Below the pieces are notes generated by a model that was given only the letters and a program-made list of their open reading frames with translations, made no database searches and was not told the origin of the DNA. The translations under genes and the position numbers were made by a program. Below, one piece after another: positions 1 to 7,513 of a stretch of 10,158 bases of DNA (the first letter of the stretch is position 1; each line of letters starts with the position of its first letter). The DNA comes from Euperipatoides rowelli (lineage: Eukaryota; Onychophora; Udeonychophora; Euonychophora; Peripatopsidae): the NCBI GenBank assembly GCA_003024985.2, contig PXIH01S0012620.1, one strand, 5' to 3'.

Positions 1-236
1 GAAATCAAACAAAAATGTAGGTATTTAATATAAAGTTGGCTATTTTTAATAATATTACATGTGTGACGTGTCGATTAATGATTATCAAAATGTTCATACA
101 ATAAAAAAAATAAGCTTATCAAAATATTAATTTATATTGAAAAATATACATTCTTTGTCGTTTTTCTTAGCAGAACATTCTTACAACCGAAAAAAAAGCT
201 TATCAAAATATTTACAACAAAAAGATAAATTTTTCG

Positions 237-261
237 CCCCCTACTCCCCCCCCCGCCCCCC
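237..261. repeat. C-rich tract, G-quadruplex-capable on minus strand
   Basis: Runs of five, nine and six C residues are separated by short spacers (TACT, G). On the minus strand these are G runs. Because the nine-base run can supply two G-tracts, the segment meets the four-run requirement of a G-quadruplex motif. No function is inferred; similar C/G homopolymers recur at 1044, 4387, 4705 and 4864. Confidence 0.7.
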
Positions 262-360
262 ATGAATTTTTTCTGTGGACACCCTTAGCACCAATAAAAA
301 TCCTTCTTTCCAATCTTCTCTAATCTTAGCTTATTTATCTAACAAAATTATATCTACTTT

Positions 361-409
361 ATTTATCTATCTATACATTTATCCATCCATCCCTCTATCT
401 ATCTATCTA
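361..409. repeat. Imperfect (CTAT)n / (CCAT)n microsatellite
   Basis: Tetranucleotide units of ATCT/CTAT type run through this stretch with an internal CCAT patch near 381-391. A second short CTAT block follows at 456-469. This is a simple-sequence repeat, not a coding region, even though it happens to stay open in one frame. Confidence 0.85.
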
Positions 410-455
410 ATTAGGCTAATTAATTATCAATATTCAGTAGCTATTAATTTACTAA

Positions 456-469
456 CTATCTATCTATCT
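456..469. repeat. Short (CTAT)n microsatellite
   Basis: About three and a half CTAT units. Probably related to the larger CTAT array about 50 bases upstream and separated from it by mutation. Confidence 0.75.
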
Positions 470-958
470 TCTCACCTCTCTAAATTAAAAAAAAAAATCT
501 CACGAATCTATTTCCCCCTTGAATACACACAAATAAGATAACTAGCACCTATACTGGGCATATTTTTATTATTAAATGAATAATTATTTTATATTTATGT
601 TTTTAATGATAGTGTTAGGGAAGGAGAGGGTACATAATCTTCTCACATTCTCAGGAGAACGGAAATTTTAAATTTACAAACTTTTACAGAAAACTAACAT
701 TAGGGATAAGATGATAATAATAATTTGTATGGTGACACAAAATAAAATGCTCACAAATCACAACGTAAGTCTAGGTAAGACCCGTTGTAAAATTCATTTT
801 TAGTACGGTACCTATCACTGAATGTTTAAATAGCGATTCTTAAATAATCAAGGCCAGTACATTATTTACAAGCAAGGTAATAATATTGAGGGTCTTCACT
901 TTTATTTCAAAGTCATTATTCATTGAAACCCAATAATTGAGTTTTTTTAAAAAAAAAT

Positions 959-984
959 GGTGATGATGATCATCATCATCAACC
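959..984. repeat. GAT/ATC palindrome
   Basis: GGTGATGATGAT is followed directly by CATCATCATCAACC. The central 18 bases (961-978) are their own reverse complement, and the outer GGT/ACC ends would pair after slipping by one triplet. It could form a cruciform or hairpin. Origin is probably an inverted trinucleotide repeat. Confidence 0.75.
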
Positions 985-1031
985 TATCATTAGCAAATGT
1001 TCAAAAACTCATTAAGAAGCGTCTCTTTAAC

Positions 1032-1288
1032 TTTTTTTTTTGAGGGGGGGGGGGGGTTGCCCCATAAATAATCTTTATTCAATGATAAGGAAAAATTTAC
1101 AATAAACAGTGAACCCTTCATTTCAAAAGAGACACTGAAAAGACTCAGTAGCAAAAACATAGAAAAAAAAAAAAAAAACTTTTTCCTCTCCCTTTTTCCT
1201 CTCCTTTTTTTTAAAAGTTCAAATGCGCTACTACGAGGTCGAAACCTACGCATATTCTGGGAGGTTTCTTACAATAATGGATAACTAT
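1032..1288 (-). other. 3' UTR and poly(A) tail of the minus-strand LINE
   Basis: After the last ORF2 stop the sense strand runs about 250 bases with pyrimidine-rich tracts, then AATAAA (1079-1074), a C13 run (1056-1044) and an A10 run (1041-1032). A poly(A) signal about 33 bases before an A run is what an integrated poly(A) LINE 3' end looks like. The C13 run between signal and tail is odd and may have expanded later. No target-site duplication was found with confidence. Confidence 0.6.
1074..1079 (-). promoter_or_regulatory. Polyadenylation signal AATAAA
   Basis: The sense strand of the LINE carries AATAAA about 210 bases after the ORF2 stop and 33 bases before an A10 tract. Position and order support use as the element's poly(A) signal, though the hexamer alone is common in AT-rich DNA. 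Confidence 0.5.
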
Positions 1289-1821
1289 TTATGTTACCAC
1301 AGAAAAATCATAAAAGGATAAATAAAAGAAATGTTCAAAGAAATAAAAGAAAACCTTGAGTCCAGAAAGAACTTGAGTTGTAACCATATGAATTATTCCA
1401 TCATTAGAGTCTTTCAGAAAGAAATTAAAAAACTGCAAACACTGTGGGTTTAACCACTTCTGATGAAAAACACTATCTGGAATATACAGGTAGTCCTTTT
1501 TCACCAATGCTGTGAATTCGATTAGCAAAAATGGCCAAGGGTGCATATGAATGCCCTCGAATATACGCATATTGCCATATTGCGTACTTTCCAGAATGAG
1601 AACAGGACCACTAAGACTACCAGGATTAAGTTCTTATTGGTTTTCAATTCTGCTAAAAGATGAGCAAGAGGGCTGAAAAAATAATAATATGAGAAGAATT
1701 GTAACACTCTGCTCCTTGCCTCCTGAAAGAAGGAACACTCTGCAAAAATGTGCTCTAAGGTCTCTGTCCGATCACACAATATATATGTAGGATCTAACTG
1801 AAACGAATACCAATGGATCAA
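1289..1821 (-). other. ORF2 C-terminal zf-RVT-like segment and tail
   Basis: Sense-strand residues read YILC-DRTETLEHIFAEC, close to the zf-RVT pattern Cx2C...ETxxHxxxxC of plant L1 and animal Tx1-like elements. The second Cys (1776-1774), the His and the last Cys (1737-1735) are present. The position of the first Cys is a Tyr, which is one base change from Cys. FSFWKVRN follows, the usual W-K-x-R-N signature after the finger. A frame change at about 1570, beside a duplicated ATATGCGTAT-like word, moves the tail into another frame (RIFEGIHMHPWPF onward), which stays open to the stop at 1289. Confidence 0.8.
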
Positions 1822-2499
1822 GAGGTCAGTTGTGTATACAGATTCTGTGACTATACAATAAAAAAGTTGTATAAGTTTGTAGCAAAATAAAAAAATTTAA
1901 AATGTTTGTAATAAGGAGCTAACAAACGTTTCACAAAGTTGGAACATAGTCATCAAGAGTTCATGAATAAGCCTTATAGTTGAAGTTCATAGGAACATAA
2001 ACGTCCATTGTGTGTCAACTAGATCAAAGTAAGTTACCCTCAATAATGCCTGGGTTGACGGCTCGTCCATGTACAGCGGAGTGTCAGTGGGTTGAATCTC
2101 CATTGCAGCATGAAGATTATGTGCAAACAAGATGTCGGACTGATAATGATTTGCCCAAACTACATGAGTGAAACGATCCAGGTCATGGAGGTCCAGACCA
2201 CCCAAATGAAGAGGCAAATAAAGCTGCCTACGGGACACTGAAATCAAATTGGAACCCCACAGAATTTGGTGTGTGAGAGAATAGAGCCGATTGACAAAAG
2301 CTTTATCAACTCCAATGTGAGGGGTATAAAAGTGAGCTACCAGAAACAAACAGGTGTTGACAATTTTAACTTTTGGCAATAGTGATAGGGGCTTTCCTTT
2401 TAGTATAGTTTACTGCATGCTCAAATCGAGCCATTATCCGGTCTTGAACAAATTGTGTCACCTCAATCCCAATGTAGGGGTAAAGAATATCCTAAAATG

Positions 2500-3282
2500 T
2501 ACCCCGGCAAAGAAACATTGTATCTATTGTTGGTAGTATTACTATAAGNATACCTGTAATCCTGGTATAATTTTCCAAGAGATTAAATACTGGTAGCACA
2601 TTGTGTCTTCCATGAACGAAGACCGTAAGATCATCGACATAAGACAGTACTGTGAACTTTTTTCCCAAAGAAGGAACCCAAACTCCAACATCCAGTGCAT
2701 TAATGTCCCTTACCAAATTGTCCATAAGAAAGAAAAGTAGAGTCATCCTCGAAACTTGATGGATACAGTCTTGTTTGTGTAGTAATTAATGAAGCCGTGA
2801 GATAGGTTGAAGGTCCAAAATAATTAAGTATGCAGGAAGCTAAGTATGCATGATTAACATAATCTAACCCTTTCTTATATCTAGGAACAAGATCATGACA
2901 TCTTTCAGACGATACTTCCAAATAAAATAAAGTGATTGATGCAGGATATTGATAGGAATATGGATTGTTGTACCTGTTATACCGAAATGATGAGACAATG
3001 TAGAAGGTAATAGGGCATTTAAATGGTTGTTGAGAATCCTGACAAATATTTTTGTTTCCAGGTTTTGTACATTAATAAGGCTGGTGGATGATAAAGCCAT
3101 GTGTGCATTTGGGTCCAAGTCTTTCTTACGGTGCATTACTAAATATGAGTGCACAAAAGGTTGATCAGTGTATGAATAAGATAACCAGTTGTTGTAGAAC
3201 AAGACCAAATGAGGAATAAAAATATGCTGGAATAAATTAAAAAAAGCTACTGTCAAAAGGTCAGGTCCGGGAGAACTGTGAG
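2500..3282 (-). other. Reverse transcriptase domain remnant of ORF2
   Basis: Domain segment within ORF2. It opens with KPHSSPGPDLL (a KAPGPDG-type motif), followed by a LINVQNLETKIFVRILNNHL stretch matching the conserved 'N-D-x-K-I' region. Next comes FLDIRKG, then after a one-base frame change GLDYVNHAYL (the first catalytic Asp motif), then INYYTNKTVSIKFRG, MTLLFFLMDNLVRDIN and SYVDDLTVF (catalytic Asp pair at 2635-2630). The RQGCP motif expected between IKFRG and MTLLFF is missing, consistent with a deletion near 2745. One ambiguous base lies at 2549, just after the ITG motif. RT identity is firm; activity is impossible. Confidence 0.9.
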
Positions 3283-3829
3283 GTTTAACTGAACAATAGC
3301 TTCCAAAATGTCTTGTGACAATATAGTAAAATTATTTTGGGAAAATAAATCCTCATGAACCGGGAATGCAATAGATGTTAAAAAGTCATTGGTACAATTA
3401 GTAAAGGATTGTAGACCTCAGTAAAATAACTATAAATATGACATTGGTAATCCCGTGATGTTGTCCGTGCTGTCAAAAATAAAAGACACTGGAGGCGCTG
3501 CCATTTTCAAGAAAAAGAAGGAGATAATTAAGGAAGATATTTTGTGGTGGGTGGTGACAATATTTTTTCGAAGAAGAAATTGCTGCTCCAACTGTAACTT
3601 GCACTCTAGCTGAATTATTTCCCGCTGACATTTTCTGAAGAAAGTGGTCTGCGAATGATTTATATTAACCATAGATTTCACCAAATCTTGCAAATCGGAT
3701 AAACGCTGACAAATTCCGCATTTGGACTGTGTGTTGAAGCTAATTAATTGGTTTACAAAAGACTGCTTGAAAAGATAGTAATTGTCGATCGTAAAGGAGT
3801 GAAACAAAAGTTGAACAGCATTGGAATAA

Positions 3830-4557
3830 ATGTTGAAAAAAAAAGTGGATTGAAGTTAGACTGGGTGAAATGGATAGTTGTCTAATGTGAGCGGAACCCA
3901 AAGTCTGAGAATGTGTTAAAAATAATGTTGAAAATAGAAAATGAAGCCAAACCATGACTTTCAAATAAGTAGTCCAGGTATGTGAAGCCCTTGACAAGTG
4001 GGTAGGTAAGGTTTCCTTGCTATGCAAGCTAGTTACATTCACAAGGGCCAGAGTCTCAAATGAAACGTTAAAATAAGGGCTAGTGCCCAAGTCCAAATGA
4101 TTAAAATTACCACCAACAATCAAGCAGTCCCATCTCAATGGCAGAAAGCCAACCATATCAGTAAAGATAGCGCAGTTAGTCTAAGAGCGTTGGGCCCATA
4201 ATAGTTGACCAACACAAATCAAGAAGCTTCAAAAAGAAAAGATAAAATAAGGTAATGGGATGTGGCCTTTACCGTGATGACATCAGCTATCAAAAGTCTT
4301 TTAGAGATCAAAATAACCACCCCTTGGCAAGCTTTGGGGCATTCCCTTGAAAAATAATTTAAAAAATCAGAATTTTTTTTAATACACCCCTGGACCCCCC
4401 TCACCTCCTACTATCCGTCAGCTTCGTTTCCTGTAGAAGGCAAATGTCAATGTAATGCATGATAAGGTAATCCCTCAAAAGCTTTTGTTTACACTTTGAA
4501 TTTAAACCTTGGATGTTAAGGGATAAAAAAATGTATTCCCTGAACTTGCTGTGCCAT
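3830..4557 (-). other. AP-type endonuclease domain remnant of ORF2
   Basis: Domain segment within ORF2. Visible family signatures, spread over at least three frames: FLSLNIQGLNS with the conserved Asn (4517-4515), LLQETKLTD with the catalytic Glu (4430-4428), QGVVILISKRL (near 4323), LVNYYGPN with the conserved Tyr (4212-4189), WDCLIVGGNFN (near 4129-4100) and SHTWTTYL further on. In the exonuclease-endonuclease-phosphatase family the fourth motif is normally GGDFN; here its Asp codon is Asn (4108-4106). The segment between QETKL and GVVILIS is poorly conserved and carries a C-rich patch (plus strand 4387-4400). It would be inactive. Confidence 0.87.
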
Positions 4558-4838
4558 GATGTTAAAATATATTGAAGCTGGTGAGGCAAAAACAAGAGAA
4601 AAAATACAAGCCAGACTTAAAAATAAAAACAATAACAAAGAATAAGATCACTCAGAAAAAAAAATTGAATTTCCAAAAATTTCAATTTTATGGTGGCATC
4701 CACCCCTTCGCAACCCCCTCCCCCCTGCCAAAATTATAAAGGTGTAAAAGCTAGAGAAAAAGATAGAACTAAGGATTGTATGATTGTTGAGAAAAAACAA
4801 AATGAAATAAATTGTGAAATCATTCTGTATACAAGCCA
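4558..4838. other. ORF1-ORF2 junction with C-rich tracts, possible insertion
   Basis: In LINEs of this type the two ORFs are normally close or overlapping; here about 280 bases separate the ORF1 stop from the preferred ORF2 start. The segment contains a C-rich tract (4702-4728), another just inside the ORF1 end (4864-4876), a 9-bp inverted repeat AAAATTGAA/TTCAATTTT near 4663-4691 and a GGTGG-CAT-CCACC hairpin (4692-4704). It has no protein-like frame. It could be a small non-autonomous insertion, a long intergenic spacer or expanded simple sequence. I cannot see clear terminal inverted repeats or a target duplication at its borders. Confidence 0.4.
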
Positions 4839-5830
4839 TCAGAGATTTTCAGCCTTTTGTAATCCCCCCCCACCCCTCAAATAGATCCAACTATTAATTT
4901 TCTTGATCCAACCGAGCAAGACCCATAGTGGCCTCAGAAGAAGAGGAGAAGACAAAACATACTTGTCTGCCATTTGAATACCAAACTTATCTTCGGCATT
5001 CAATGTAAAACCATTATCAGGTAATGTAGCTTTAGAGAGTGGCACTGACTGAAGATGAAACAAATCCTGAGAAGTGTTAAAATCTTCTGGTATGGCAATA
5101 TCAGCCCCTGATATTGCAGTAGAAGAAGAAGTAGGCTGAGCTGAAGTACCTTGGAGAGCTTTCGAATATGTCATCACGCACTTATGGACCGAATCACCCC
5201 TCCCCCCACAAGAAGGTCTACAGACGGGGCACTTGCGAACAGGACAAACCTTGATTTCATGAGTGGTCTCACAGCAACGAAAACAGGCCCGGGGCCTGTG
5301 GGCCGAGCTGACCCATCCTTGAAAAAGAGCTTGTGATTTAATAAGGTATGGTAAAGATTTGAAGTCAGTGCCAGCCTTTAGTGCGAAAGTCACATGTACA
5401 AGCTTTGTGGGAAACTCCACGTCCTCTGAAACCCGCTTATAGGATGGCCTAATTGTAACTACTGAGCCATAATCTGATAATATTTCAGCAAGCTCAGCCA
5501 GTACGGTCCGAACTAGCATCCATAAAATGGAAAAATTTACAATAATAGAGTTTACTATTTCATCCGCAAAAAAAAATAAACATAGTACTATCCGTGCCTT
5601 ATAAACTGAGAAGTAAATTTGGCCAGGGCCTCTTAAGTTTTAAATGCAACAAAATGGTAGTGGGCCAAATGAAGTTGTGTATATTCAGCTAAATCCTTAA
5701 TTAAACCAAGTGAATGCAATATCTCAATTAAAGTATCAATATCAAACAGTTGCAATTTAAATTGCATGTCCGTGATTACAAAAACATTTGAATCAAATGT
5801 AACCAAAGTTTCAAAAGCACAAAAAATTAT
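4839..5830 (-). pseudogene. LINE ORF1 (gag-like, CCHC zinc knuckle) remnant
   Basis: ORF1 products of this LINE group bind element RNA and form the ribonucleoprotein with ORF2. The C-terminal part (frame open from 5639 to 4839) has the usual layout: a beta/alpha segment ending IRPSYKRVSEDVEFP-TKLVHVTFAL, a basic stretch, then CFRCCETTHEIKVC (5285-5244), a perfect C-x2-C-x4-H-x4-C knuckle. A second Cys/His cluster (CPVCRPSCGGRGDSVHKC) follows, with Asp at the likely His position. The N-terminal part lies in another frame (5830-5633). From a possible ATG at 5767 it reads LIEILHSLGLIKDL...HYHFVAFKT, resembling the N-terminal RRM-like fold of such gags. The two parts are separated by one frameshift around 5633-5642. 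The last residues (GGGGLQKAENL) come from a C-rich tract and are probably not original. Activity is not expected. Confidence 0.78.
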
Positions 5831-6659
5831 TTATGTTTTCTTTATAAATATTTGCAGTATGAGATACTAATTGCTTTTCTATTTTTACAATGTTGAAGAA
5901 TAAAATTATTAAAATGTTTAAATCTTGCAGTTCAACGCTAATGAGTATCCAAATATTCAAAATAGCTAATGCAACTGCTGCATAATATAAATTAAAAATG
6001 AACACGTTAATCAAAAACTTGATTTTAAATCTGTAATATACTTTTAAGTAAAATAATATTACCAGTGCATAGAGGAGAAGTTTAGATTGACTTTTAATAT
6101 AAAAATAATAATTCAAGAAGTTAAAAATACATATAAAAAATAAACGTTGATGAAGACAAACCCCTAGCAAGTGAACACGTAGGTGTCGCATGGGTCTGCG
6201 CATCTCGTTAACTTTCTCAGGTTATTCTGCATTAAATTTAAGAATGTGAGAGACATCCCCCTTTTTCTATCTTTTCATTAAATTTAAAAATTCTTTAACA
6301 ATTTTTTTCAGAAAATCTTATTTTTTGCTGCAAGATTATAAATATAAATGAATCATCAGTCCCTATAGCTCTTTGGCTCTAGACTCAAGAACCCTTGATA
6401 GTAAAAATACTTTTTTCATAATAAATTATTAGACGTGAATTTTTATCAATGACTAAAACATGACTGATGTTAAAGACACTTTGAGTGCTGTCAAAAATTT
6501 TTTTAAAAAATTAATTACCCGAAGGAAACTGCGTAATTTTTTAACAAATATTAACAAGTATTCTATATACTTTACATTCTTCTTATACAGGATACAACAG
6601 TGATGATATACTTCAGAATTTGTTTTTCGTTCTTTAGGTCAGCGTAAATCCAATTTTTG
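5831..6659. other. AT-rich region, nothing identified
   Basis: It starts at the stop that limits the ORF1-like reading. The first part could be the 5' UTR of the minus-strand LINE, but I see no promoter or protein motif that proves it. A minus-strand open stretch at 5811-6203 is a run of Ile, Leu, Phe and Asn codons, as expected from AT-rich DNA. A slightly less AT-rich patch at 6165-6215 has no recognisable tRNA or protein. No repeats beyond short A/T runs were found. Confidence 0.5.
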
Positions 6660-6845
6660 TCCGAAAATTCCATACTTGATTTTCCTGTAATGAGAAAAAA
6701 TCCCTGGTAACGTACGACGACAAAAGAAAATTCCATCATCCCTCAGCACCAGGACTGCCCGGGGACCAAACCTACAATCCCCTTATATGCACATCTCCAA
6801 ATCCAGCAGCAGCCTTAACCCACTGAACCACCAGAACTGTACTCC
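6660..6845 (-). mobile_element. Candidate tRNA-derived SINE (degraded)
   Basis: On the minus strand a tRNA-like 5' region is visible. A box A match TGGTTCAGTGGG lies at 6830-6819 (consensus TRGCNNARYNGG, one mismatch). About 43 bases further on is a box B-like GGTTTGGTCCC (6772-6762; consensus GGTTCGANTCC, three mismatches), within GGGGA...TCCCC that could form a degenerate T-arm. These are the internal promoter parts of RNA polymerase III genes and of SINEs. The less AT-rich composition (6740-6845) also stands out from its surroundings. No clean cloverleaf or anticodon arm can be drawn, so a functional tRNA gene is unlikely. The lower boundary and the 3' tail are not defined; the given end is an estimate. 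Confidence 0.55.
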
Positions 6846-7513
6846 TGTCAAAATTTTGTTTAAGATTTAAATATTAAAATAATTATGCCACACTTATGTG
6901 TCATCTGGATTCCCACTGGGAGCTTAGAGATTTGGTACAGGTAATTTTGAGTTAAAAATTAATTTTTATAATAATGAAGTAATTGTACTATTAAGTTGCC
7001 AATTTATTATTTGCCACAATATTGTCTCTCTCTCTCAATGAAATATGAAAAATTAGCAAGGTAACTGATAAATTAGGCTACACTGATAAAGATTTGATCA
7101 CATGATATGGTCTTATTAGATGTTTTCTAGGTATTTTTTAGTGCTGAATTCAAATATGCCACAGAATGTGTCTATCACCTACAGTTTTTTTTTTTTTTTT
7201 GTGATAATCATTCTAACATATGATATACTAACTAGCATTTTTATAATTACATGCAGTATACAGTATCTGGTAAGTATTGTATTTTGATTTTGATGAGGTT
7301 TATGTCTCTTTTACTCATTATAATTACAATAAGGAGTCAATGTGATTCAATTTTAAGTATGTTGGGAATATTCCAGAGCTATCTGCTGAAAGATATACAG
7401 AATAGACTGAAACCTGTTGCAATATGTCCATGCAAGTACTATGTGATTAATTTAGACCAACCACTGTCAGTTGTGCTGTGGATATTGTACAGTGAGCTTC
7501 ATTTAAAGAATAT
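6846..7513. other. AT-rich region with T tract, no gene recognised
   Basis: It holds a short (TC)n run near 7025-7036 and a long T run near 7185-7200. A plus-strand open stretch at 7251-7517 codes for a low-complexity hydrophobic peptide without any endonuclease or RT motif, so I do not call it a gene. Part of it might be decayed upstream sequence of the plus-strand LINE, whose 5' boundary cannot be fixed by eye. Confidence 0.5.

Larger units (their letters stand above)
1..1030. other. AT-rich non-genic region with simple repeats
   Basis: I see no gene here. Both strands are broken by frequent stops, and the one open stretch (275-541) is translated microsatellite and AT-rich DNA with no protein-like composition. 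The region holds homopolymer A runs, a C-rich tract (237-261), CTAT/CCAT repeats (361-409 and 456-469), a GAT/ATC palindrome (959-984) and three scattered copies of a short TTATCAAAAT-type word (82, 116, 200). It lies beyond the inferred 3' end of the minus-strand LINE, so it is probably older flanking DNA. A very decayed transposon cannot be excluded. Confidence 0.6.
1289..4557 (-). pseudogene. LINE ORF2 remnant: endonuclease, reverse transcriptase, zinc segment
   Basis: The intact ancestor would nick target DNA with an AP-like endonuclease and copy element RNA onto it. Reading from the high coordinate, the remains are: endonuclease (NIQGL near 4517, QETKL near 4430, GVVILIS near 4323, YGPN near 4200, GGNFN near 4112); a charged linker (about 3807-3430); RT (SSPGPDLL near 3270, FLDI near 2884, YVDD at 2641-2630); a connecting region with LPLHLGGLDLHDL; and a C-terminal zinc segment with WKVRN. 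The total of about 1,090 codons is a little short of the usual L1/Tx1 ORF2, as expected after deletions. The preferred start is the ATG at 4557 (MAQQVQG), which runs into the endonuclease only across a frameshift in a T7 run (4531-4525). No frame is intact, so no protein is made. Confidence 0.9.
1032..5830 (-). mobile_element. Degraded two-ORF non-LTR retrotransposon, L1/Tx1-like
   Basis: On the minus strand this element reads ORF1 with a CCHC zinc knuckle, then ORF2 with AP-type endonuclease, reverse transcriptase and a C-terminal zinc segment, then a 3' UTR with AATAAA and an A10 tail. That order is the architecture of a LINE. The YVDD box, the zf-RVT-like finger followed by WKVRN, and the gag knuckle type favour the L1/Tx1 group over CR1, RTE or I; no RNase H is seen. 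The upper boundary is where continuous ORF1-like reading begins, so 5' UTR sequence could extend further. The copy is dead: at least eight frame changes, an internal deletion in RT and several altered key residues. Clade assignment is an inference from motifs, not from a tree. Confidence 0.87.

Noticed and set aside
275-541. Plus-strand open frame of 88 codons
   Set aside because: It is translated CTAT microsatellite and AT-rich DNA; composition is Ile, Leu, Ser and Tyr with no motif.
990-1253. Minus-strand open frame with Lys/Arg and Phe runs
   Set aside because: It lies in the LINE 3' UTR and derives from homopolymer tracts; no conserved motif.
1289-4557. RNase H domain in ORF2
   Set aside because: No RNase H motif was seen between RT and the zinc segment or after it, which argues against an I-clade assignment.
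1089-5545. The shared 17-bp word as a target-site duplication of the whole LINE
   Set aside because: ORF1-like reading continues above 5545 and the 3' tail lies below 1089, so the element extends past both copies.
5811-6203. Minus-strand open frame of 130 codons with hydrophobic stretches
   Set aside because: Low-complexity AT-rich translation (Ile, Leu, Phe, Asn); the real ORF1 reading overlaps it only briefly in another frame.
6690-6840. Functional tRNA gene on the minus strand
   Set aside because: The A and B boxes are recognisable but the acceptor and anticodon arms do not pair, so a SINE fits better.
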